A stretch of DNA of 64,000 bases from Leclercia sp. LSNIH1 (GTDB taxonomy: Bacteria > Pseudomonadota > Gammaproteobacteria > Enterobacterales > Enterobacteriaceae), in assembly GCF_002902985.1 (NCBI RefSeq), contig NZ_CP026167.1, positions 992,001 to 1,056,000 of the forward strand, read 5' to 3'. The notes below the pieces were generated by a model. It saw only the letters and a list, made by a program, of their open reading frames with translations, was not told where the DNA came from and did no database searches. Shown here one piece after another: positions 56,672 through 64,000 of the stretch. A program made the translations under genes and the position numbers. How positions within the stretch are numbered: the stretch's first letter is position 1; each line of letters starts with the position of its first letter.

Positions 56672-57568
56672 TTAACTCTGCCCCTTCCCGTTGACTGAGG
56701 CTCTTAGATGTTTAAGGATCACATCACCATTGGTAATCATTAATGGTGGAATTTCATCTTTGTGTTCAAGTAAGCAGTCCCGCCATTTTTCAGGACTGAC
56801 TTCTTTTCTTTCCCCTCGGCAGTCGTCAGGATATTTACTTAGGATATAAATAGCAGCTTTCAATAACCCCTCTCTATTGGAAGCATGTCTCTCAGCTTTT
56901 TTATTAACTGGTAGTGGTGAGGTGGATAAAATATTGGGGCTATTTCTTGTTGCAAGATCGGTTTCTGATGTGATTTCCTTGCCGCCATTGCATAGCAATT
57001 CAAGCTCATAACTGGTTATATACATATCCTTACTATGAACAGTATACCAGTCATCGAAATAAAATCGTCCAGCAACGTAGCCATCTCTAAACGTTGCGTT
57101 TTCGCATCTGGGCACATCAAGAGTATCGATAGTTATATCCCAATCATCCCAATAATCAGATAAATACCTCTCCTCTGCTTCGATGAACTCTTGAGGGATC
57201 GCCAGAAAACCACTCCATTTTTCAATAGATTTATTTCCTGAGTTCATATCATATTGCTCTGTAACAGAGAAATAATCTGACTTATAGCTAAATCTTAGGC
57301 AGTGTAGATCAGCATTAGGTTCAGGCTTAATATCATATTTTTCTTTTAAGTAATCGACAGGCAATATACTATCAGACTCAACATTAATTAACTTTACTTC
57401 CTCGTTCTCATTTTTTGGCGAGCTATCGAATAGAAATTCAATATGAGGCATCTTAATACAAAACTGTAATAAGCCTATTGAAGCAAAATGTATTAAATCA
57501 GACACTTCGCACTTAGTGATTTTGGCTACTTTTTCAAGCGAATAATATCTATGCTTTGGTAAGATCAT
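56672..57568 (-). CDS. AT-rich gene of unknown function, MerR-like N-terminus
   Basis: ATG 57568 (GAAAGGTAGCGTG upstream) gives 298 aa; the upstream in-frame extension to 57652 lacks a ribosome site. Residues 1-40 (YYSLEKVAKITKCEVSDLIH, then FASIGLLQF) look like a degenerate winged helix. The rest is acidic and unrecognised, with a C-terminal helical region. Lower GC than its neighbours. Position between int and alpA is where P4/PICI elements keep a regulator or accessory gene. Confidence 0.65.
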   Translation of the reverse strand: MILPKHRYYSLEKVAKITKCEVSDLIHFASIGLLQFCIKMPHIEFLFDSSPKNENEEVKLINVESDSILPVDYLKEKYDIKPEPNADLHCLRFSYKSDYFSVTEQYDMNSGNKSIEKWSGFLAIPQEFIEAEERYLSDYWDDWDITIDTLDVPRCENATFRDGYVAGRFYFDDWYTVHSKDMYITSYELELLCNGGKEITSETDLATRNSPNILSTSPLPVNKKAERHASNREGLLKAAIYILSKYPDDCRGERKEVSPEKWRDCLLEHKDEIPPLMITNGDVILKHLRASVNGKGQS

Positions 57569-57659
57569 CACGCTACCTTTCACGCTTTGCCTTTCACTTG
57601 ATTGAGCCAGGCGGTAAGGCTTCCGCTTTTCATCCCGTCGGACTAGGCTCAATCTATTC

Positions 57660-58943
57660 TTACGATAGCTTATGCGTCTTTATAATAGGCGTCACGTTGT
57701 AATCCTCACCCTTCTCCAGTGCCACCAGCAAATCACACCACTGCGCCAGCGCCGCTTTACGCTCATCAAAATACTGGTGACGGTTATAGATACCCTCCAC
57801 GCCCTTAATACGGTGATTCAGGCAGCGTTCAGCTACCACGGGATCCACACCTAACGCCGCAAGATGGGTGCGGGCAGTGCGCCGGAAGTCATGAATGGTG
57901 TAATTCGGTACGTCTGGCATTTCAGCGCGAACCTTTGCCAGCGCAACGGGTAGGGTGCTTTCCTGAATATGGGGAATCATCCGGCTTTGCATCTTTCTGG
58001 CTGGCAGCACCCATGCTGTATTACATGAGAATGTGTGAAGCTCACGTAGCCATGCTACGGCTGGTGGGGGGAGTGGTATGTCGATAGCATCGCCGTTTTT
58101 GCTGCGTTCTTCGGGTAAGTGCCAGATAGCCCCGTCTAAGTCGAACTCCTCCCAGCGGGCGGCGCATAACTCCATCTTACGCACACACAACGTCAGCAGT
58201 AGCTTGAAGGTAAGCTCGTTCTGACGGCTGAATCCCTTAGCCATACGCATAGCCTGAAACAGTCGGATTAGTTCGCCACGTGTTAACCAGCGGTCACGGG
58301 CAACTTCTTTCCCGCCAGCGTCTGACACCTCAAAGGCTGAACACGGGTTAATCTCCAGCGCGTGCCGTTTGATGCCGTAATCGAAAATGCGGCGCGTCCA
58401 GCGTAGAACGTCCGTTGCTATGGTAGGCGCTCCACGGTCAACAATACCTTTCAGCATGTCGTCGATATGGCGCGGCTTCACGTCCTCTACCTTCATGCTG
58501 CCAATGCAGGGGTTTATATCTTTGTCGATACGGCGGCGGAGTATATCGGGGTGCTTCCAGCGCGGCAGGATCTGACGCTCAAAGTATTCAGCGGCAAGTT
58601 CTGAAACGCGCATGGCGTTTCTCTCTGCTTCCATCTTCGCCAGCGCTTCGGCTTTCCGTTCCTGCTTCTCTCCCGCGACGTCATAACCCAGCGCAACACG
58701 CGCCGATAGCTCTTTGGCTGTCTCTCTGGCTTTTGATAGTGATAGCTCAGCATATGAGCCGATCATCATTGCGCGGGGTTTCCCAGCGAATTTATAGCGG
58801 AATCGCCAGACGGGGGTCTGGTAGTTTTCGCGGTATGAAAGATAAAGCCCGTTACCGTCAGAGCGTCCCTCGAATCGCTCCCCGGCCTTTATCCATGCGC
58901 GGATCTGCATGTCTGTGAGTTTTGGCATTTTGCGAATATCCAA
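57660..58943 (-). CDS. P4-type tyrosine integrase
   Basis: 427 aa. N-terminal DUF4102 arm-binding domain (TDMQIRAWIKAGERFEGRSD, then GNGLYLSYR), SAM-like core-binding domain, and catalytic domain with Arg near 255 (LCVRKMEL), HxxR near 352 (HDFRRTARTHL) and the nucleophile Tyr near 385 (GIYNRHQYFDER). It recombines attP with the yicC 3' end. Its upstream region contains four arm-site repeats, so it is likely self-repressed. Confidence 0.95.
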   Translation of the reverse strand: MDIRKMPKLTDMQIRAWIKAGERFEGRSDGNGLYLSYRENYQTPVWRFRYKFAGKPRAMMIGSYAELSLSKARETAKELSARVALGYDVAGEKQERKAEALAKMEAERNAMRVSELAAEYFERQILPRWKHPDILRRRIDKDINPCIGSMKVEDVKPRHIDDMLKGIVDRGAPTIATDVLRWTRRIFDYGIKRHALEINPCSAFEVSDAGGKEVARDRWLTRGELIRLFQAMRMAKGFSRQNELTFKLLLTLCVRKMELCAARWEEFDLDGAIWHLPEERSKNGDAIDIPLPPPAVAWLRELHTFSCNTAWVLPARKMQSRMIPHIQESTLPVALAKVRAEMPDVPNYTIHDFRRTARTHLAALGVDPVVAERCLNHRIKGVEGIYNRHQYFDERKAALAQWCDLLVALEKGEDYNVTPIIKTHKLS

Positions 58944-58967
58944 ACTATTCCAAACTTTTAATAAGGG

Positions 58968-59021
58968 GTGTACACCTAGTTGCGTACACCTAACGCCATG
59001 GGTACACCTAGGTGTACACCT
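58968..59021. promoter_or_regulatory. Integrase arm-type sites, right end (four repeats)
   Basis: GTGTACACCT at 58968, GCGTACACCT at 58982, GGGTACACCT at 59000 and GTGTACACCT at 59012, between the int start and attR. Two related copies lie near attL. Confidence 0.8.
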
Positions 59022-59070
59022 TAACTATGCGCTTTGTTGCGTCTTTATGATAGCCCATGATAACAAAAAA

Positions 59071-59088
59071 GCCCGCTGGGTTGCGGGC
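59071..59088 (-). terminator. Element-borne terminator downstream of yicC
   Basis: Minus strand GCCCGC-AACCCA-GCGGGC followed by TTTTTTG. It stops yicC transcription 40 bp after the stop and shields the integrase promoter. Confidence 0.85.
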
Positions 59089-59128
59089 TTGATGTGATTT
59101 ATGTGTCTTTGTGAATCTTGCTGATAGC

Positions 59129-59992
59129 TTACTCGATATTCTGAATCTGTTCGCGCATCTGCTCAATAAGCACCTTCAGTTCAATCGCAGAGTTAGTGAC
59201 TTCGGCGTTGATAGACTTGGACGCCAGCGTGTTCGACTCGCGGTTGAATTCCTGCATCATAAAGTCGAGACGACGGCCCACGGCCTCTTTCTTCTTCAGG
59301 ATGTTGTAGGTCTCTTTGACGTGCGCTTCCAGACGATCCAGCTCTTCCGCCACATCGATACGCTGGGCCATCAGCACCAGCTCCTGTTCGAGACGGTTGT
59401 TTTCCAGCTGGACTTCGGCATCTTCCAGTTTGGCGACCAGACGCTCACGCTGCCACTGCAGAATCTCCGGCATATGGGCGCGGACTTTCGCCACTTCACC
59501 GCTAACGCCTTCCAGGCGTTGCTCGATCAGCGCTTTCAACGCCTGACCTTCGGTTTCACGGGCTAAAATGAAATCGTCCAGCGTGCTGTCCAGCGCGGTA
59601 AGGATCTCAGCGGTAATGGCGTCCAGATCCTGTTCGCCTGCCGCCATCACGCCAGGCCAGCGCAGAATATCCACCGGGTTAATTTCGCCTTCGTCGCTCT
59701 GCATTTTGACCCAGTTAGCGGCGTTCACCAGCTGTTTAGCCAGTTTCTCGTTCAGGATCAGCTCACCTTGCGCGCTCGCATCGGGCTCAAAACGCAGGTT
59801 GCATTCAATCTTTCCGCGGGTCAGGCGAGCGCGGATACGCTCACGAACGACAGGCTCAAGGCTGCGGAACTGTTCTGGCATACGGAAATAGGTTTCAAGA
59901 TAGCGTTGGTTTACCGAGCGCATTTCCCAGGTAGCGCTGCCCCAGCTACCCTTGATTTCACGGCGGGCGTAGGCGGTCATACTGCGGATCAT
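59129..59992 (-). CDS. yicC: YicC, YicC/YloC-family endoribonuclease
   Basis: 287 aa, the E. coli length, starting MIRSMTAYARREIKGSWGS and ending in the DUF1732 domain (QEFNRESNTLASKSINAEVT). YicC-type proteins are now known as RNases acting on small RNAs such as RyhB. The element inserted in the last codons without changing the protein. Divergent from rph. Confidence 0.96.
   Translation of the reverse strand: MIRSMTAYARREIKGSWGSATWEMRSVNQRYLETYFRMPEQFRSLEPVVRERIRARLTRGKIECNLRFEPDASAQGELILNEKLAKQLVNAANWVKMQSDEGEINPVDILRWPGVMAAGEQDLDAITAEILTALDSTLDDFILARETEGQALKALIEQRLEGVSGEVAKVRAHMPEILQWQRERLVAKLEDAEVQLENNRLEQELVLMAQRIDVAEELDRLEAHVKETYNILKKKEAVGRRLDFMMQEFNRESNTLASKSINAEVTNSAIELKVLIEQMREQIQNIE
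59133..59151. repeat. attR core within yicC
   Basis: TCGATATTCTGAATCTGTT, the second copy of the 19-bp repeat, forms codons for QIQNIE at the yicC C-terminus. The stop TAA itself (59129-59131) is supplied by the element. Confidence 0.93.
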
Positions 59993-60117
59993 AGACTTTT
60001 CCGTTTTCAGAGGAGAGATGGGGGGATTATAGCTTTCGGGGCTTTCTCAGGATAGGAATAAGCGCGTTTAATCCGTATAATGCGCAGCCACATTCGTTTC
60101 AAGCCGGAGATATCATC

Positions 60118-60834
60118 ATGCGTCCATCAGGTCGTAGCGCCAACCAGGTGCGCCCCGTCACCCTGACCCGTAACTATACAAAACACGCTGAAGGTTCCGT
60201 GCTTGTTGAATTTGGTGACACCAAAGTCCTGTGCACCGCCTCCATTGAAGAGGGCGTACCGCGCTTTCTGAAAGGCCAGGGACAGGGCTGGATCACTGCC
60301 GAATATGGCATGCTGCCACGCTCCACCCACACCCGTAACGCCCGCGAAGCGGCGAAGGGCAAGCAGGGCGGTCGCACCATGGAGATCCAGCGTCTGATCG
60401 CGCGTGCGCTGCGCGCCGCTGTTGATCTGAAAACCCTGGGCGAGTTCACCATCACCCTGGACTGCGACGTGATCCAGGCGGACGGCGGCACCCGTACTGC
60501 CTCTATTACCGGAGCCTGTGTGGCGCTGGCCGATGCCCTGAACAAACTGGTTGCGGCCGGTAAACTGAAAGCGAACCCGCTGAAAGGCATGGTGGCGGCG
60601 GTATCAGTAGGTATCGTCAATGGCGAAGCGCTGTGCGATCTGGAGTACGTTGAAGACTCCGCGGCAGAGACCGACATGAACGTGGTGATGACCGAAGATG
60701 GTCGCATCATCGAGGTGCAGGGCACGGCAGAAGGTGAGCCGTTTACCCACGAAGAGCTGCTCTCTCTGCTGGCGTTGGCCCGAGAGGGGATCGAATCTAT
60801 CGTAACGACGCAGAAGGCGGCGTTAGAAAATTGA
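60118..60834 (+). CDS. rph: RNase PH, intact
   Basis: 238 aa, full length, unlike the frameshifted rph of E. coli K-12. Phosphorolytic motif region [20 protein letters not shown] and the catalytic core [19 protein letters not shown] are present. It trims tRNA 3' ends and also serves as the translated leader for the pyrE attenuator. Confidence 0.97.
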   Translation: MRPSGRSANQVRPVTLTRNYTKHAEGSVLVEFGDTKVLCTASIEEGVPRFLKGQGQGWITAEYGMLPRSTHTRNAREAAKGKQGGRTMEIQRLIARALRAAVDLKTLGEFTITLDCDVIQADGGTRTASITGACVALADALNKLVAAGKLKANPLKGMVAAVSVGIVNGEALCDLEYVEDSAAETDMNVVMTEDGRIIEVQGTAEGEPFTHEELLSLLALAREGIESIVTTQKAALEN

Positions 60835-60840
60835 TTTTAA

Positions 60841-60868
60841 AGGCGACTGATGAGTCGCCTTTTTTTTG
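60841..60868 (+). terminator. pyrE attenuator
   Basis: AGGCGACT-GATG-AGTCGCCT followed by eight T, 6 bp after the rph stop. Coupled translation of rph to its end under low UTP lets polymerase read through to pyrE. Confidence 0.9.
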
Positions 60869-60901
60869 CCTGTAAGAGAGAAAAGAGAAAGGAGCGAATC
60901 C

Positions 60902-61543
60902 ATGAAACCGTATCAGCGCCAGTTTATTGAGTTTGCGCTTAGCAAGCAGGTACTTAAGTTTGGCGAATTTACGCTGAAATCCGGGCGCAAGAGCCCCTAT
61001 TTCTTTAACGCCGGGCTGTTTAATACCGGGCGCGATCTGGCACTGTTAGGCCGCTTCTATGCCGAAGCGCTGGTGGATTCCGGGATCGAATTCGACCTGC
61101 TGTTTGGCCCGGCGTACAAAGGTATTCCGATTGCGACCACCACCGCCGTGGCACTGGCGGAGCATCACGATCGCGATGTGCCGTACTGCTTTAACCGCAA
61201 AGAGGCTAAAACTCACGGTGAAGGCGGTAACCTGGTCGGTAGCGCGTTGCAAGGTCGGGTGATGCTGGTAGACGATGTGATCACCGCAGGCACCGCCATC
61301 CGTGAATCGATGGAGATTATCCAGGCGAATAACGCCACGCTGGCGGGCGTGCTGATCTCGCTGGACCGCCAGGAGCGCGGACGTGGCGATATCTCCGCCA
61401 TTCAGGAAGTGGAGCGTGACTACAACTGCAAAGTGACCTCAATCATCACCCTGAAAGATCTGATTGCCTGGATGGAAGAGAAGCCGGAGATGGCAGAGAG
61501 CCTGGCGGCAGTGCGCGCCTATCGCGAAGCGTACGGCGTATAA
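60902..61543 (+). CDS. pyrE: Orotate phosphoribosyltransferase
   Basis: 213 aa from ATG 60902 after AAAGGAGCGAATCC. The PRPP-binding motif [13 protein letters not shown] lies near residue 120. It makes OMP in pyrimidine synthesis. Expression follows the rph leader and attenuator. Confidence 0.97.
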   Translation: MKPYQRQFIEFALSKQVLKFGEFTLKSGRKSPYFFNAGLFNTGRDLALLGRFYAEALVDSGIEFDLLFGPAYKGIPIATTTAVALAEHHDRDVPYCFNRKEAKTHGEGGNLVGSALQGRVMLVDDVITAGTAIRESMEIIQANNATLAGVLISLDRQERGRGDISAIQEVERDYNCKVTSIITLKDLIAWMEEKPEMAESLAAVRAYREAYGV

Positions 61544-61550
61544 GTCAATG

Positions 61551-61602
61551 GCCCGGTGGCGCGACGCTTACCGGGCCTACGAAAACCGTAGGCCGGATAA
61601 AC
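61551..61602. repeat. REP element between pyrE and slmA
   Basis: GCCCGGTGGCGCGACGCTTA ... and the partner GTAGGCCGGATAAACAGGG form a short REP pair between convergent genes. Confidence 0.8.
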
Positions 61603-61606
61603 AGGG

Positions 61607-62203
61607 TTACTGCAACTGCGCGGCCACGAGCGGCCAGCGGGCATCAAAATCGTCCGTCGGACGATATTTGAATTCACTGCGCACAAAGCGGGAGAGCATC
61701 CCTTCACAGAAGGCCAGAACTTGCCCGGCAAGCAGTGATTCATCCGTGGTGAAGCCTTCCCCTTCGCGCATTTTCTTTTCGCGTAATACCTGGCGCAGCT
61801 GCGCCTCAATACGTTCGAAAAGCTGGTTAATACGCCCCTGCAATCTGTCCTGTTCAAACATCAGCGCGTGGCCGGTCAGGATACGGGTTAACCCCGGATT
61901 GCGCTCGCCGAAACCGAGGATCAGCAGGACAATCAGACGCAGCCGTGCGGTGGTGTCTTTTTCATCCTTCAGAATCAGGTTGATACGCGTAATCAGGCTA
62001 TCTTCGATAAACTCGATCAGGCTGTCGAACATCCGCGTTTTGCTGGGAAAATGACGGTACAGCGCCGCTTCCGACACGCCCACAGAGGCGGCCAGTTTTG
62101 CGGTGGTGATGCGTTGACTGCCATCGCTGGATTCAAGCATCAGAGCCAGAGATTGAAGTATTTCTTCGCGACGATTCCTTTTCGCTGTTTGTTTTTCTGC
62201 CAT
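61607..62203 (-). CDS. slmA: SlmA nucleoid-occlusion factor
   Basis: 198 aa TetR-type protein ([20 protein letters not shown], residues about 38-57). SlmA binds chromosomal sites and blocks FtsZ ring assembly over the nucleoid. It lies between dut and pyrE as in E. coli. Confidence 0.96.
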   Translation of the reverse strand: MAEKQTAKRNRREEILQSLALMLESSDGSQRITTAKLAASVGVSEAALYRHFPSKTRMFDSLIEFIEDSLITRINLILKDEKDTTARLRLIVLLILGFGERNPGLTRILTGHALMFEQDRLQGRINQLFERIEAQLRQVLREKKMREGEGFTTDESLLAGQVLAFCEGMLSRFVRSEFKYRPTDDFDARWPLVAAQLQ

Positions 62204-62319
62204 GTTACAAAATACCCCTGAAAATAATCACTAGTCAGGCTGACGTCCACACAACGACCGCAAACGGCTGTTTGCGGTTTGTTATTACGTTATACGTTGT
62301 GGGATGCGTATAGCCGGGT

Positions 62320-62778
62320 TTATTTACGCCCGGAATGGCCGAAGCCGCCTTCGCCGCGATCGGTCGCGTCGAAATCTTCTACCAGATTAAATTCAGCCTG
62401 TACCACCGGGACGAACACCATCTGGGCGACACGCTCGCCGGGTTGAATGGTGAAGCTCTCCTGGCCACGGTTCCAGACAGAAACCATCAGTTGACCCTGA
62501 TAGTCAGAATCGATAAGACCCACCAGGTTGCCCAGCACGATACCATGCTTATGACCCAGGCCGGAACGCGGCAGGATCACCGCCGCCAGAGAGGCGTCGG
62601 CAATGTGGATCGCAAGGCCGGTCGGCAGCAGCGTGGTAGCGCCGGGTGCCAGTTCTACGGCGTCGTCGAGGCAGGCACGCAGGTCAAGACCGGCAGAGCC
62701 GGAAGTGGCATAGGTCGGCAGTGGAAATTGCTGACCAACACGCGGGTCCAGAATCTTAACGTCGATTTTTTTCATCAT
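62320..62778 (-). CDS. dut: dUTPase
   Basis: 152 aa trimeric dUTPase with motifs [20 protein letters not shown] and the C-terminal [10 protein letters not shown]. It hydrolyses dUTP to dUMP. The start (MMKKIDVKI) lies 23 bp inside the coaBC 3' end; a second ATG at 62775 is equally possible. Confidence 0.96.
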   Translation of the reverse strand: MMKKIDVKILDPRVGQQFPLPTYATSGSAGLDLRACLDDAVELAPGATTLLPTGLAIHIADASLAAVILPRSGLGHKHGIVLGNLVGLIDSDYQGQLMVSVWNRGQESFTIQPGERVAQMVFVPVVQAEFNLVEDFDATDRGEGGFGHSGRK

Positions 62779-63970
62779 AACGGGTAACGATCTCGTCCAG
62801 TAATTGTTGGCCCAGGAGTTCCTTGCGCTCAAGCGGTAAGACTTTATCTCCATCCTGCCAGAAAAGGTGCAATGCGTTGCTGTCGCTGTTGAATCCTTGT
62901 GAGGCCAGCGATACGTCGTTCGCGCAAATCAAATCGAGGTTTTTGCGGGTACGTTTTTGCCGGGCATATTCTTCCACATTATTCGTTTCAGCGGCAAACC
63001 CAACGACGTAAGGGCGGCGATCTTTTAATGCCGCGACCCCGGCTACGATATCGGGGTTTTTCACCATTTTTATCGTGATTTCATCGCCTTGCTTTTTGAT
63101 TTTCTCATCGGCTATGGCGGCAGCACGATAGTCCGCCACGGCAGCACAGCCGATAAAAATCTGCTGCTGCTGCGCATGGGCCTGAACCGCGGCGTCCATT
63201 TCCAGCGCGGTAGTGACGTCGATGCGCTGCACCCCTGGAGACGTTGGCAGCGAAACCGGGCCGCTCACCAGCGTCACCTTTGCCCCGCGCGACGCAGCGG
63301 CGGCGGCAATCGCAAAGCCCATCTTGCCGGAGCTTTGGTTGGTGATATAGCGCACCGGATCCAGCGGTTCACGCGTCGGACCCGCGGTAATCATGATGTT
63401 GAGATGTTGCAGATCGTTGACAGGTGAAAAATGACTCGCGGCCAGATCCACAATCGCCAGCGGATCCAGCATGCGGCCCGGACCCACATCGCCACAGGCC
63501 TGGCTACCGCTATCCGGCCCCCAGATTAACAGCCCGCGAGAGGCGAGGGTCGCCAGGTTATGCTGCGTTGCCGCGTTGCGGTACATCTGCTGGTTCATGG
63601 CCGGGACCACGGCAACGGGCGCCGGAGTGGCCAGGCAAATAGTGGTAACCAGGTCGTTAGCCATGCCGGCGGCAACGCGGGCGATGAGATCGGCGGTGGC
63701 GGGGGCGAGGATGACTAAATCGGCCCATTTACCCAGCTCAATATGGCCCATTGCGGCTTCTGCCGCCGGATCGAGCAGGCTGTCCGACACTGGGTAGCCT
63801 GAAACGGCCTGCAGGCTCAGCGGCGTAATGAACGCTTTGCCCCCTTCGGTTATTGCCACCCGCACGTCCGCCCCGCGCTCGCGTAAACGGCGCACCAGTT
63901 CCGGCGTTTTATAGGCTGCAATGCCGCCGCTCACGCCAAGAACGATTTTTTTACCGGCCAGGCTCATCAT
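62756..63970 (-). CDS. coaBC: CoaBC (Dfp) bifunctional coenzyme A enzyme
   Basis: 404 aa. The N-terminal flavoprotein phosphopantothenoylcysteine decarboxylase domain ([14 protein letters not shown]; catalytic Cys in GSQACGD) is followed by the C-terminal phosphopantothenate-cysteine ligase domain from about residue 190 ([16 protein letters not shown]). It performs two successive steps of CoA synthesis. ATG 63970 and 63967 are both possible starts. Overlaps dut. Confidence 0.97.
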   Translation of the reverse strand: MMSLAGKKIVLGVSGGIAAYKTPELVRRLRERGADVRVAITEGGKAFITPLSLQAVSGYPVSDSLLDPAAEAAMGHIELGKWADLVILAPATADLIARVAAGMANDLVTTICLATPAPVAVVPAMNQQMYRNAATQHNLATLASRGLLIWGPDSGSQACGDVGPGRMLDPLAIVDLAASHFSPVNDLQHLNIMITAGPTREPLDPVRYITNQSSGKMGFAIAAAAASRGAKVTLVSGPVSLPTSPGVQRIDVTTALEMDAAVQAHAQQQQIFIGCAAVADYRAAAIADEKIKKQGDEITIKMVKNPDIVAGVAALKDRRPYVVGFAAETNNVEEYARQKRTRKNLDLICANDVSLASQGFNSDSNALHLFWQDGDKVLPLERKELLGQQLLDEIVTRYDEKNRR

Positions 63971-64000
63971 GATTCTTTCCTGTTGGGTTCAGCTGAGAGG

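Larger units (their letters stand above)
45126..59151. mobile_element. Integrated P4-like/PICI-like satellite element in the 3' end of yicC
   Basis: Bounded by 19-bp direct repeats, with a P4-type integrase gene at the right end reading leftward. Minus-strand genes run from int and AlpA through AntA/AntB, Ash/Icd, small genes and the primase to SSB and PerC-like. Cargo (Fic, pRiA4b-ORF3-like, unknowns) fills the left third. No capsid, portal, terminase, tail, lysis or conjugation genes are visible, so spread would depend on a helper phage (inference). No P4 sid, delta or psu homologue was recognised. Confidence 0.9.

Noticed and set aside
45126..59151. A complete P4 prophage
   Set aside because: No homologue of sid, delta, psu or the P4 cos is recognised, and the primase is of the Toprim-DUF927 type rather than P4 alpha as such.

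Overview
The window is chromosomal DNA of an Enterobacteriaceae member. The gene order coaBC-dut-slmA-pyrE-rph-yicC ... yicG-ligB-gmk-rpoZ-spoT-trmH-recG-gltS-xanP-yicH-yicI-yicJ-selC ... nlpA ... yicL-nepI-yicN is the E. coli backbone read in reverse orientation. The proteins are clearly diverged from E. coli and the accessory content differs. An Enterobacter/Lelliottia/Leclercia-type organism fits best, but the species cannot be fixed from sequence alone. rph is intact, unlike in E. coli K-12.

Layout. 1-4 kb: a cut LysR regulator, yicN, an SRPBCC protein, nepI and yicL. 4-10.3 kb: a complete beta-glucoside uptake operon (carbohydrate porin, PTS IIA, GH1 phospho-beta-glucosidase, PTS IIC, PTS IIB), divergent from a LacI-type regulator, with palindromic operators between them. 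10.3-25.2 kb: a mosaic between yicL and selC. It holds a TetR/DHA2 exporter pair, vapBC, nlpA, a metallo-hydrolase/GlxA-type regulator pair, a lone AAA ATPase, a DUF523-DUF1722 protein, a hiuH gene broken by one stop codon, an MlrA-like regulator, blc and a HigBA-like toxin-antitoxin pair. It ends in an AT-rich block at selC with SymE (and a candidate SymR antisense RNA), a small YlcI/YnfO-like protein and an FRG-domain protein. 25.2-45.1 kb: conserved backbone from selC to yicG, with a 103-bp-period REP/BIME array between yicI and yicH, and an OafA-type acyltransferase next to yicG.

45.13-59.15 kb is a ~14-kb integrated satellite-like element inserted in the 3' end of yicC. It is bounded by 19-bp direct repeats that rebuild the yicC C-terminus. 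It has a P4-type integrase with GTGTACACCT arm sites at both ends, AlpA, an AntA/AntB antirepressor, an Ash/Icd-like gene, several small genes, a 923-aa zinc-finger/Toprim/DUF927 primase-helicase, SSB, a PerC-like protein and cargo including an autoinhibited Fic protein. No capsid, tail or terminase genes are visible. Non-coding DNA adds a C4/CI-type antisense immunity RNA with both of its target pairs (inside the Ash/Icd reading frame), a cluster of about 11 TGTTGTCTC repeats beside an AT-rich stretch after the primase gene (probable origin), and a second cluster of TGCG(A/C/T)A repeats. The whole resembles a P4-like or PICI-like phage satellite and is the most interesting part of the window.

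59.1-64 kb returns to backbone: yicC, rph-pyrE with its attenuator, slmA, dut and coaBC.
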